From positions 1 to 38,497 of the forward strand of contig CACHDH010000003.1 in assembly GCA_902578515.1 (NCBI GenBank): 38,497 bases of DNA. The letters run 5' to 3'. This DNA comes from an uncultured marine group I thaumarchaeote (GTDB lineage: Archaea > Thermoproteota > Nitrososphaeria > Nitrososphaerales > Nitrosopumilaceae). Every line of letters begins with the position of its first letter. Position 1 is the first letter of the stretch. The notes below the pieces were generated by a model. It searched no databases. It saw nothing but the letters and a program-made list of their open reading frames with translations, and had not been told where the DNA came from. A program made the translations under genes and the position numbers. Positions 1 to 7,325 of the stretch are shown piece by piece.

Positions 1-623
1 AGTTCTGAATAAAGTCTACTCAAAGAGGATTTTTTTCCTATTGCAATTACCAAGAAATCTTCATTCATCTTTCTTCCAGCAGTCATGATGGCTTCTGATA
101 TTTGTGTGGTGGTTGCAAACCTAAGCAAAATGTCCGTTTCAATTTTTTTTGATAACATGGTATTTGCTTTTTTAGCCTGGAAAGAGATTGCAAGTATTTT
201 TTTTGCATGCTGTGCACTAAGAAGAAATTTTGGGTTTATTGCCTGAATTATTAGCTGCTTGTGGCTAATTCTAAGATCATCTAAAAAATCTCTGTGAAGG
301 TCCTTGTGAAATAGAACATCAAATATCTCCACACTTGACTTGCCGATGGAAAACTGTATTCTGCGAGAACCTCCATGTATGATTGGTATGATGCTAATCT
401 CATCATTGTCACTCAACTTTGTGTCATAGCCTTTCAGTGCCGATGAATCAACGCCATTAACAGCTATAAGCAGGTTTTTTGTATCGAATTCTAATGTGTC
501 TTTTGGTTTCATTTCGACAAGGTGGCTAATCAACTCGTTTATTGTATCTGTCTTTTTTTCCAAAACTATTCTGTCAGTAGAAAATGATTTTTTGGCACCG
601 CCAAGTAGTTTCACAGTAATCAA
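1..623 (-). CDS. MoaD/ThiS-like domain fused to KEOPS subunit Cgi121 (C-terminus cut by window edge)
   Basis: This ORF runs off the left edge, so it is absent from the ORF track. I translated it by hand. A TTG start at 623 gives MITVKLLGGAKKSF; an in-frame GTG lies three codons later. Residues 1-85 look like a beta-grasp MoaD/ThiS sulfur carrier ending in SIIPIIHGGSRR, with the Gly-Gly at the usual carrier terminus. The rest resembles Cgi121, the KEOPS subunit that aids t6A tRNA modification: FLLSAQHAKKILAISFQAKKAN, then DILLRFATTTQISEAIMTAGRK. Cgi121 binds the Bud32 kinase and the tRNA 3' end. What is seen is the continuous frame; the domain names are from remembered family patterns. Whether the Gly-Gly is used or cleaved is unknown. 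Confidence 0.72.
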   Translation of the reverse strand, partial: MITVKLLGGAKKSFSTDRIVLEKKTDTINELISHLVEMKPKDTLEFDTKNLLIAVNGVDSSALKGYDTKLSDNDEISIIPIIHGGSRRIQFSIGKSSVEIFDVLFHKDLHRDFLDDLRISHKQLIIQAINPKFLLSAQHAKKILAISFQAKKANTMLSKKIETDILLRFATTTQISEAIMTAGRKMNEDFLVIAIGKKSSLSRLYSE

Positions 624-649
624 TGCATTAGACCGGAATTAGTTCAAAA

Positions 650-952
650 TTAATCTTGTACTTTGTCAGCAGGAGTCTCCTCGACCACATGCTCACTTGC
701 TGGTTCAGGCTGAGTAGGTGCTGTCTCTTCTGGCACCTCTTCCTCACTTTCTACAGCTTTTGTTTTCATTTCCTCATTTCTAAGCTCGTTTTTGATAAAT
801 TTTGTAATGTACCCAGCCAATTCGTTTCTTAACATTTTAGATCTAATTGTAGATATTTGATTTAGTGCTTCCTTATTCTTATCAAAATCGACTCCAAACA
901 TATCACGTTTGTCTTTTAGAACCTCCATTGAAAGTCGTTTTATCCTATTCAC
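650..952 (-). CDS. rps17e: 30S ribosomal protein eS17 (S17e) with acidic C-terminal tail
   Basis: Small-subunit ribosomal protein specific to archaea and eukaryotes. Residues 1-58 carry the family pattern IKRLSMEVL, DFDKNKEALNQISTIRSK and LRNELAGYITKF. Archaeal eS17 is usually about 60-80 residues; here about 35 further residues, rich in Glu and Pro, form a low-complexity acidic tail (EEEVPEETAPTQPEPASE). The start codon is GTG. It lies immediately upstream of the Cgi121 fusion on the same strand, with a 26-nt gap, so the two are probably co-transcribed. This also places the KEOPS-related gene in a translation-linked operon. Confidence 0.85.
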   Translation of the reverse strand: MNRIKRLSMEVLKDKRDMFGVDFDKNKEALNQISTIRSKMLRNELAGYITKFIKNELRNEEMKTKAVESEEEVPEETAPTQPEPASEHVVEETPADKVQD

Positions 953-983
953 TGACTAATTGCATTTGGACTGTATTTTATAC

Positions 984-1739
984 CTATAGAATCAGATAGC
1001 GCTGAGAGTTTTGTTCTATTACGTTACATAACTCATCATAATTCATGTGTAAAACTTTGGACGCACAAAAAACTATGCTTGGAATAAAGTCAATTTGGGC
1101 AGTCTTGTTTTCAAAACACCTAGAGAATCTTACCGGACCGTCTGTTTCTACTAGTATTCTGTCTCTATTTGCTTTTGACAACAACACTTGTTTGTCCTGT
1201 GAATAAACCATAACAGGTCCGAAGGAAACATAGCATTGCAAATCCATTGCCTTTTGCAGTTGTTTCTTACTTCCGTCAAACCAATGTAATAAAACACTAG
1301 GAACTTTGTATGAAGGTAAGATCTCTAATATCTCGTCAAGTGTTTTCCTGGAATGAATTGAGACAGGCTTTACAAATTTTTCCGCAAGTGAAAGCTGAGT
1401 TTTGAAAACTTCTTCCTGTTTTTTGAATTCCTCATCGGAGTTTGTGTATGTTGTATCTAATCCAATCTCGCCTATTCCTGAAATTTTTGCATTGTTTTCA
1501 TCTATCATTTTGAATACAGAATCTGTATCATCTTGCGCTTTTTCTGGGTGAACACCTATGAACGGTAAGACTAGGTCGCTTTGTTCACCAAGCTCGAGAG
1601 TTTTTGTCGAGGAGGAATAATCCATCGAGACGCAGCATGCCTTGATGGAAAGTCTTTTCATTGAATTCATAATAACAGGAATTTCATCTTCATATTCTGC
1701 ATCAGAGAGATGGATATGCGAATCGTAAAGCCAAGTCAT
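984..1739 (-). CDS. TatD-family metal-dependent hydrolase (putative DNase)
   Basis: TIM-barrel metallohydrolase of the TatD family, whose characterised members are metal-dependent 3'-5' DNases. The metal ligands are visible in order: H8 and H10 in DSHIH, E91 in GIGEIGLD, H129 in SIHSR, H152 in LLHWFDG and D200 in VETDGP. The length of 251 aa is normal for the family. It precedes eS17 on the same strand with about 30 nt between them. Substrate cannot be read from sequence; the assignment to the family is firm. Confidence 0.88.
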   Translation of the reverse strand: MTWLYDSHIHLSDAEYEDEIPVIMNSMKRLSIKACCVSMDYSSSTKTLELGEQSDLVLPFIGVHPEKAQDDTDSVFKMIDENNAKISGIGEIGLDTTYTNSDEEFKKQEEVFKTQLSLAEKFVKPVSIHSRKTLDEILEILPSYKVPSVLLHWFDGSKKQLQKAMDLQCYVSFGPVMVYSQDKQVLLSKANRDRILVETDGPVRFSRCFENKTAQIDFIPSIVFCASKVLHMNYDELCNVIEQNSQRYLIL

Positions 1740-1841
1740 ACAACAGATAACCTCGTCTGCCTAAAATAGTCTGTTTTGCTCATACTTGTAGTGGAATTTT
1801 TTTACTAATGATCTTTTATCATACATTTAACAAAAAAGAGT

Positions 1842-2063
1842 ATGAAATCATCAGAATTAGGATTATCTGCGATGTATCGCATTTTAAAAAAATCTGGAGC
1901 ACAGCGAGTTAGTGATGAATCTGCTGCCGAGCTTAGAAGAGTCATAGAGGAGATAGCTGAAGCTATTGCAAAAAATGCTGTCGACGATGCAAACCATGCC
2001 GGCAGGAAAACTGTCAAGGCTGAGGATGTTAAACTAGCTTCTAAGCAATTTAGTAAGTTTTAA
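1842..2063 (+). CDS. Archaeal histone
   Basis: A 73-residue single histone fold. ELGLSAMYRILKKSGAQRVSDESAAELRRVIEEIAEAIAKNAVDDANHAGRKTVKAEDVKLA covers helix 1, loop 1, the long helix 2 and the RKTVKAEDV loop 2/helix 3 signature. It would dimerise and wrap DNA as chromatin. There is no N- or C-terminal tail. A TATA-like TTTTATCA lies about 25 nt before the ATG, consistent with a very short or absent leader. ORF 1805..2017 on the other strand is its shadow. Confidence 0.93.
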   Translation: MKSSELGLSAMYRILKKSGAQRVSDESAAELRRVIEEIAEAIAKNAVDDANHAGRKTVKAEDVKLASKQFSKF

Positions 2064-2103
2064 TCTAAAGAGTTAATTGCCGATTTTGTGTTTTTATTGA
2101 TAC

Positions 2104-2176
2104 GGTGAGGTAGTACAGTCCGGTAGTGCATGGGCCTGCAAAGCCTAGAGTCGGGAGTTCAAATCTCTCCCTCACC
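2104..2176 (+). tRNA. tRNA-Cys (GCA)
   Basis: Folded by hand into a full cloverleaf of 73 nt. The acceptor stem GGTGAGG pairs with CCTCACC, the D stem GTAC with GTGC, the anticodon stem TGGGC with GCCTA (one wobble), and the T stem GGGAG with CTCTC around TTCAAAT. The loop CTGCAAA gives anticodon GCA. No CCA is encoded and no intron is seen. An abortive-infection gene starts 68 nt downstream, but I found no repeat of the tRNA 3' end further on. Confidence 0.95.
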
Positions 2177-2243
2177 TCTTTGATCTTGGTTATTTCATAA
2201 TCACCCACCACTTCTTAAGCAGGACAAAAAAGCAAGTACAAAA

Positions 2244-3998
2244 TTGACATCTAAAGAAGCAACTCTCTTAGATTATAGCGAAGAGGGACGTGCTCTTCTA
2301 TCTCAGCAATCAAGCGCACCTCTTGAGGGATTTGCAACACATGCAGTTGATGCAAGCATTACCGAATTCATGAAGGATGCAAAAAATGAAGTTGAGAAAG
2401 GACATCTCTATCTCTTATGGCACTTGTTGTACGTTGAGGAGGTACTGGAGGACGTTGCAGAAAATGCAATAATTGATGGTGCATATGATTGTGGAATCGA
2501 TGCGTATTTGGTAGATACCTCGGAAAAAAGAATTAGATTATTCCAATCAAAGTATGGTGAAGCTCATTCTATCGGAGCGATTGACAAGTTCGTGAAGGAT
2601 GTAGATCGTTTCAAAAAACTAGAACAATCAAAGATTAGACGTGATGAGTTACAGTATCTTTGGAAGCATCTTCATGAGAAAAACGTGAAGACAGAGTTGG
2701 TTTACGTGACTGATAATGATGTAGACGAGTATGAAGATGGCGAAGTGAAAGTTGTAGGAAAGGAGCAAGTCTACCAAACACTATGGGAACGCATTAAGAA
2801 ACCAGCCAAGGGTGAAAAGTCCAGTTTAAGGATTCAAAAATGTCTTGAGCATGATAATGCGCTATGCTGTATTGTCTCTGCATTTGACTATGCAGATTTC
2901 GTAGAAAGGAATGAACATTATGTCTTTGAATCAAATATCAGAAAGCACCTTGGCGGAAAAGGGTCAATTAACAAAGGAATAACAAAAACTCTGGAAGAAG
3001 ACCCTCACAAATTCTTTGAATGGAATAATGGGATTACCATAACTGTAGATAATTATTCAATGAAAGATAACAAGATTAGCCTAGGTGGAGCGCAAATTGT
3101 CAACGGTGCGCAAACATCCAAAAGCATTCTTGATAGAAAGAAGAAGACAAATAATCTGGATGCGGAACTTTTGGTTACCATTATCAAAACCAAGGACGAG
3201 GAACATCAGAGAAATATCACAAAATTCAGAAATTCTCAGAATGCCATTAAAGGTAAAGACTATGTTTCACTAGAGGATTATCATATAGCAATACATTCTA
3301 TGTTACAAAGAGTAGGATATTTCTACGAACATCAACAGGGTTCCTGGCTTAACCTACCATCTTCCATGAAAGCTAAATTCAACGGTGATGAAATTTACAA
3401 CAAATACCTATCAGATAAAAAAGAAAAATGTAGAATTAAAGATGATACTGCGATTGCCTCAATGGTCTCATATTTTGAACAGAGGCCAAATGACGTGTAT
3501 GGTGGTATAGGGAAATATCTTCCCAAGGGTGCAAAATATGAAACTGTATTTGATGATGAACTGGAATGTGACTATCGTTACTTTCTATTCCCACACTTAA
3601 TTCGTGAGTATGCCAAAAATGAATTGGGATACGACAGAAGTAATACACAAAATAGATACAAGAAATATGCACAGAATCTTTTTGTTGCAGTTACTGCAAG
3701 AATTGTTCACAAAAACATTATAGGAAAAAATGATGATTTCAAGAAGGACATTTCTGAGTTAGAAAAGATGATTCAGAATATTGGATTGTTTACAAAAGTC
3801 CTAAAAACTGCAGATAAAATTGTAACAAAGTTTCTTGAAGATTCTAAGGTTGAAGAAAAGATAGATGAGGCTAACACTGCTCACAACTTTTTCTCAAACC
3901 AGGTTTATGGCAAATCCATGTTAGAAGTCATAGACTCAAAAATTAGGCAAGAACAGGAAGAGATAGAATACATCAAAAAAACATTTTCAGGAATTTAA
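2244..3998 (+). CDS. AIPR-family abortive infection protein with N-terminal nuclease-like domain
   Basis: The middle carries the AIPR (abortive infection phage resistance) pattern: FESNIRKHLG (228-237), FFEWNNGITI (257-266) and QIVNGAQT (284-291). The N-terminal part has a GIDAYLVD...LFQSKYG arrangement (D86, Q101, K103), which matches the D-x(n)-(E/Q)-x-K layout of PD-(D/E)XK nucleases of the Mrr type. The start is TTG; the 584-aa length suits the family. It stands alone directly behind tRNA-Cys. By family it is a single-gene phage defence; that the N-terminal fold cuts DNA is my inference. ORFs 3085..3273 and 3436..3672 are shadows. Confidence 0.82.
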   Translation: MTSKEATLLDYSEEGRALLSQQSSAPLEGFATHAVDASITEFMKDAKNEVEKGHLYLLWHLLYVEEVLEDVAENAIIDGAYDCGIDAYLVDTSEKRIRLFQSKYGEAHSIGAIDKFVKDVDRFKKLEQSKIRRDELQYLWKHLHEKNVKTELVYVTDNDVDEYEDGEVKVVGKEQVYQTLWERIKKPAKGEKSSLRIQKCLEHDNALCCIVSAFDYADFVERNEHYVFESNIRKHLGGKGSINKGITKTLEEDPHKFFEWNNGITITVDNYSMKDNKISLGGAQIVNGAQTSKSILDRKKKTNNLDAELLVTIIKTKDEEHQRNITKFRNSQNAIKGKDYVSLEDYHIAIHSMLQRVGYFYEHQQGSWLNLPSSMKAKFNGDEIYNKYLSDKKEKCRIKDDTAIASMVSYFEQRPNDVYGGIGKYLPKGAKYETVFDDELECDYRYFLFPHLIREYAKNELGYDRSNTQNRYKKYAQNLFVAVTARIVHKNIIGKNDDFKKDISELEKMIQNIGLFTKVLKTADKIVTKFLEDSKVEEKIDEANTAHNFFSNQVYGKSMLEVIDSKIRQEQEEIEYIKKTFSGI

Positions 3999-4130
3999 AA
4001 AGGCAGACATCCGGCCAGAGTAAAATCTTGCAGGAGGTTACAATGGCCAGACATTCTACCGGTAATTTATAAAAAAAGCTTCTATTTAACAAAATATGGT
4101 TTTTATAACAAATCAAAAGTGATTACATGT

Positions 4131-4295
4131 ATGAACTCTGAAAAATGTGCAGTTTGTGATGGAGACATGGAACATGCATACTTGCCTATGAAAGAATGGA
4201 AGATAGATGGACATTTGTGTGGTGACTGCTATTCAAAAAAACTTTCAGAGTTTTATCCTGGCGATCATGTAAGAGTGGATCTTTCAGATAATTAG
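4131..4295 (+). CDS. Small two-CxxC zinc-ribbon protein (54 aa)
   Basis: Too short for the ORF track; read by hand. The product begins MNSEKCAVCDGDMEHAYLP and contains a second pair in GHLCGDCYSKKL, so C6/C9 and the later CxxC should bind one zinc. The end is acidic (YPGDHVRVDLSDN). An in-frame GTG at 4119 is an alternative start adding four residues. Its stop overlaps the stop of the convergent gene by 4 nt. The balanced CxxC spacing and PMKEWKIDG core look like a conserved small protein rather than chance. Function unknown. Confidence 0.6.
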   Translation: MNSEKCAVCDGDMEHAYLPMKEWKIDGHLCGDCYSKKLSEFYPGDHVRVDLSDN

Positions 4296-4885
4296 TTAGT
4301 ATCTTTTTCCGCATACTTGTTAACTGAAAAACAATTCCATGCTAATACATCGTCTTTTACTTCAGCCTCTGTAAGGAACTTGATATTAGTGACAGTTTTC
4401 TTCTTTTTTACCAAGTTTACTTGGAAAGTTTCAAACTTCTCACAGTCACAGTCTTCAAAGAGACAAGCATCGTTATCATCTCCTTCTTCATGATCCTCCT
4501 TTATGTGACCGCAGTTACACTTTGCGTCGTTCTTTACATCTTTCTTGAACTTTTTTACCCAAGTACCTAAACGCAGATATGCACTACCTTCATGTCCCTT
4601 CTTGAACCGATCATAATGTTCAGACTTTGGAAGTACTTTGAAAAGAAATTTGTTGTCTTGAGCCTTACGTGATTCTCCACCAAGTATGAACCAGTAAGTG
4701 TCACCAGTCTCGACAAACCTAATTTTGATCGAGTGGTCGTTCCACCAATGAATTGTTTCCCTCCAAAAAACCTGTGCCTCCTTCAGATCAGAAAATAGTG
4801 GAACAACATTCATACGTATTTCATAATAACGATAAGCTACTCCGATGAAATTATCAAACCATGGAATGGCGGGTTCTGAAGACAA
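4292..4885 (-). CDS. Hypothetical protein with Cys/His zinc-binding insert
   Basis: I do not recognise a named family. The first 115 residues are rich in aromatic residues (FWRETIHWWNDHSIKIRF, DTYWFILGG) and may form a compact beta domain. Residues 120-150 hold CNCGHIKEDH...ACLFEDCDCEKF, a CxCGHxxxxH/CxxxxCxCxxF arrangement that is a plausible zinc site and recurs in small archaeal proteins. The start is TTG. No signal peptide or membrane segment is seen. It is convergent with the 54-aa zinc-ribbon gene and divergent from the winged-helix gene. Confidence 0.6.
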   Translation of the reverse strand: MSSEPAIPWFDNFIGVAYRYYEIRMNVVPLFSDLKEAQVFWRETIHWWNDHSIKIRFVETGDTYWFILGGESRKAQDNKFLFKVLPKSEHYDRFKKGHEGSAYLRLGTWVKKFKKDVKNDAKCNCGHIKEDHEEGDDNDACLFEDCDCEKFETFQVNLVKKKKTVTNIKFLTEAEVKDDVLAWNCFSVNKYAEKDTN

Positions 4886-4970
4886 TACCTACGAAATCAA
4901 ATTAATATTATATGTATTTGATCACTTTTACAGTTATACTCTTATATCAGAGTGAAACTCAAATTCATTA

Positions 4971-5252
4971 ATGGTCGTATATAGAACCAGCATGCAAATT
5001 GTAGCCGATCTCTTGGTAGCTACAGATCAATGCGGTCAAGAAGGAATCAAAACCACTTCTTTGCTAACAAAGGCTAATCTTTCACATTCTAGATTAGAGA
5101 AATTTGTAGGCAACTTGACTGGTGCAGGTCTTGTCAACAAAATAGAATACGACGGAAAAAATGTTTTTGTAATTACTCCAAAAGGAAAACAATATCTCGA
5201 CCAATACAGAAAATTTGCTGATGTTGCAGAATCTTTTGGTCTAGAAATGTAA
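4971..5252 (+). CDS. Winged-helix transcriptional regulator (about 93 aa)
   Basis: A single winged-helix domain of the short type common in this phylum. Helices are followed by a recognition segment KTTSLLTKANLSHSRLEKFVGNLTGAGLV and a wing with KIEYDGKNVFVITPKGKQYLDQYR. The '(F/Y)xITxKGxxYL' end is typical of these HTH proteins (HTH_45-like). It would bind DNA as a dimer; the target is unknown. It is adjacent to two mini membrane-protein genes, which may be under its control, but nothing in the sequence proves this. Confidence 0.8.
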   Translation: MVVYRTSMQIVADLLVATDQCGQEGIKTTSLLTKANLSHSRLEKFVGNLTGAGLVNKIEYDGKNVFVITPKGKQYLDQYRKFADVAESFGLEM

Positions 5253-5255
5253 AAA

Positions 5256-5474
5256 TTATTTCTTAAATTTTCTTCTTCTTTCTCTGTTTGCTTTTTGTCT
5301 TGCTTTCTTTCCCTTATATCCACTGTAAACTATAACTACAATTATTCCACCAATAGAGGCATAAAACAACGGAATGAATGGTTGTTCTCGAAGTTCCCCA
5401 GTAGTTGGTGAGATAAACGCTATTGGTATTCCAATCATGAGGAAACCCAATACTACCATCAGAGTCTTGTCCAC
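5256..5474 (-). CDS. Two-pass mini membrane protein (72 aa)
   Basis: Two hydrophobic segments, LMVVLGFLMIGIPIAFI and FIPLFYASIGGIIVVIVY, are joined by a short hydrophilic turn with TGELR and followed by a very basic tail (KGKKARQKANRERRRKFKK). By the positive-inside rule both ends are likely cytoplasmic. It resembles the 59-aa protein at 5526..5705 in segment order, the ELR turn and the basic tail. The two are divergently transcribed. Function unknown. ORFs 5036..5323, 5314..5532 and 5374..5556 overlap it in other frames and look like shadows. Confidence 0.6.
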   Translation of the reverse strand: MDKTLMVVLGFLMIGIPIAFISPTTGELREQPFIPLFYASIGGIIVVIVYSGYKGKKARQKANRERRRKFKK

Positions 5475-5525
5475 GAAAGTCTGTTGTTATAAAGCCATAT
5501 ATCTTTTTGATGTTAATTTCATACA

Positions 5526-5705
5526 ATGTCAAAAATTATGGAAATCATCGGTCTGATTCTAATTGGTGGAACTATTTACTCGTTCATCGGAATGACAGAG
5601 TCAGAACTTAGATGGCCTGTTTTTTGGTCATGTGCAGGTGGTGCGATGGCAATCATTGTGTACAGAAACTACATAAGAAAAAGAAAAAAGAATCAGATGA
5701 AATAA
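5526..5705 (+). CDS. Two-pass mini membrane protein (59 aa), paralogue of the divergent neighbour
   Basis: One residue under the ORF-track cutoff; read by hand. Two hydrophobic segments (IMEIIGLILIGGTIYSFI and VFWSCAGGAMAIIVY) flank a short TESELRW turn, and the end is basic (RNYIRKRKKNQMK). Alignment by eye with the divergent 72-aa protein matches the GxxxIG helix, the ELR turn, the GG(A/I)..IIVY helix and the basic tail. This is probably a local duplication with inversion. No enzyme motif is visible, so function is open. Confidence 0.6.
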   Translation: MSKIMEIIGLILIGGTIYSFIGMTESELRWPVFWSCAGGAMAIIVYRNYIRKRKKNQMK

Positions 5706-5730
5706 GTAACTAAACTACAAACCGGCAGAT

Positions 5731-5738
5731 CTATAAAG
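5731..5738 (+). promoter_or_regulatory. Probable TATA box for the 30-aa ORF
   Basis: CTATAAAG lies about 33 nt before the ATG at 5767, a spacing close to other short-leader promoters in this window. It supports a transcript starting near 5760. Confidence 0.4.
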
Positions 5739-5766
5739 GAGCATTTTACGGTTACTTGAGGGGAGT

Positions 5767-5859
5767 ATGACGGAACAAGCTGACGAATGGTGGAAAGGTT
5801 TAGGAGAAGAACTAGAAACTGACATAGAAGCCCTAACTGACAAAGCTGAAAACTCTTAA
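5767..5859 (+). CDS. Possible 30-aa acidic micro-protein
   Basis: Starts MTEQADEWWKGLGEELETD and ends shortly after as an amphipathic acidic helix. The codons look protein-like, a TATA-like box precedes it, and GAGGGGAG lies just before the ATG as a possible ribosome binding site. It sits between the mini membrane-protein gene and tRNA-Thr. At this length coding capacity is uncertain; a non-coding transcript is the alternative. Confidence 0.4.
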   Translation: MTEQADEWWKGLGEELETDIEALTDKAENS

Positions 5860-5901
5860 AATTATTTTAAAAAGTTGTAACTGAAAAGAAATTTTATCAA
5901 A

Positions 5902-5974
5902 GCCTCGAGCGAGATTCGATCTCGCGACCTAACGCTTACGAGGCGTTCGCTCTACCAGGCTGAGCTATCGAGGC
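5902..5974 (-). tRNA. tRNA-Thr (CGT)
   Basis: The reverse strand folds into a 73-nt cloverleaf. The acceptor is GCCTCGA with TCGAGGC, the D stem GCTC with GAGC, the anticodon stem AACGC with GCGTT, and the T stem GCGAG with CTCGC around ATCGAAT. The loop CTCGTAA gives anticodon CGT, reading ACG. No intron and no encoded CCA. Confidence 0.95.
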
Positions 5975-6017
5975 ACTAACCATTTCCTCTCAGAGTTTAA
6001 TAAAAAGCGTATCTAAG

Positions 6018-7325
6018 TTGGAAACATTGAAAGTAACAATTTCAGGAATTAGGGGCATTGTTGGAAAAGACCTAACACTACGTGACGTATTGAAATTTTC
6101 AAAAAACTTTTCCACATTGATAGATTCAAAGAAATGTGTCATTGCAACAGATACCAGACCAACAGGACAGATGATAGCAGAGACCGTTAAAGCGCAACTA
6201 ATGGAATCTGGAATAGATGTTTATGATTTGGGTATAGCACCAACACCCGTAGCATTTCGCGAGTCACGAAAATATGGCGCAGGGATAATTGTCACCTCCT
6301 CTCACAACCCTATAGAATGGAATGGCATGAAGATGATCATAGATGGGAGAGGAATAACCGAGGAACAGCTTGCTACGGTAATGAAAGAGCAAAACCCACC
6401 AAAATCAGAAATTGGCAAGGAACACAAGATAGAGTCTTCCTATATTGACGATGCATCCAAAATCATAGGTGCAATCCCTGACCCACCAGCAGTTACGGTT
6501 GACATTGGTGGCGGTGCTGCAAGAGGATTCTCGTCACAGTTGCTAGAAAAAGTGGGATGCAACGTTGTCACAATTAACGATGAACGTGAAAAAAGTTCTC
6601 GAGGACCAGACCCAACCACAGATGCACTAAACGACCTTGTTGCAAATACGAAGGATAGGGACATTGGATTTGCATTTGACTTGGATGGCGACAGACTTGT
6701 TATTGTGATTAATGGGGAGAAAAAGAACCCAGATGTTACCTTGGGAATTGGCGTAGTAAAGGCGCTTGAGATTGGGTGCAAGAATTTTGTGCTAAGCCAG
6801 GACACAAGCATATCTGTAGAGAAGTACATAAAACAAAATGGTGGAACCATCTACCGCTCTAAGGTTGGAGAGGCAAATGTTGCATCAAAGATGATTGAAA
6901 CAGAATCACAAGTTGGTGGTGAGGGAAGTAGCGGTGGATTCATACTTTCTGACTTTAACTATTGCAGAGATGGAATTTTAACTAGCGGCTTGATTGCGTC
7001 GATAATCAAGAAAGAGAAATTTACAGACGTACTAAACTTTATGGAAAAATACCACATAATACGAGACAAGGTAGGGTATGACTCGGAACAGCATGACAAC
7101 ATACTGAAAATATTACATGACAAGATGAAAGAAAAATTCGGTAATGTTGACACACTTGATGGTCTTAAGGTAATGATTGACGAGGATAGTTGGGTTTTGG
7201 TTAGAAGATCAAACACTGAGAATATAATTCGTATCTCTACGGAATCTGACAGTTTGGAAAAAGTTAGAAAGATCGATCAAGAGATAAAGGATCTTATCAA
7301 AGAAAGCCATGAGCAAATTAAGTGA
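6018..7325 (+). CDS. glmM: Phosphoglucosamine/phosphomannomutase (alpha-D-phosphohexomutase)
   Basis: Moves phosphate between C1 and C6 of a hexose phosphate, giving glucosamine-1-P or mannose-1-P for nucleotide-sugar synthesis. All four loops are visible: the phosphoserine loop TSSHNP (S95), the metal loop DLDGDR (221-226), the sugar loop GEGSSGG (301-307) and the phosphate loop RRSNTENIIRI (396-406). The length of 435 aa is normal. The annotated start is TTG; a second TTG at 6027 gives MKVTISGIRGIVG and fits the TTTAATA box better. It overlaps the next gene by 17 nt, so they form one operon. Exact hexose specificity is not decidable. Confidence 0.88.
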   Translation: METLKVTISGIRGIVGKDLTLRDVLKFSKNFSTLIDSKKCVIATDTRPTGQMIAETVKAQLMESGIDVYDLGIAPTPVAFRESRKYGAGIIVTSSHNPIEWNGMKMIIDGRGITEEQLATVMKEQNPPKSEIGKEHKIESSYIDDASKIIGAIPDPPAVTVDIGGGAARGFSSQLLEKVGCNVVTINDEREKSSRGPDPTTDALNDLVANTKDRDIGFAFDLDGDRLVIVINGEKKNPDVTLGIGVVKALEIGCKNFVLSQDTSISVEKYIKQNGGTIYRSKVGEANVASKMIETESQVGGEGSSGGFILSDFNYCRDGILTSGLIASIIKKEKFTDVLNFMEKYHIIRDKVGYDSEQHDNILKILHDKMKEKFGNVDTLDGLKVMIDEDSWVLVRRSNTENIIRISTESDSLEKVRKIDQEIKDLIKESHEQIK

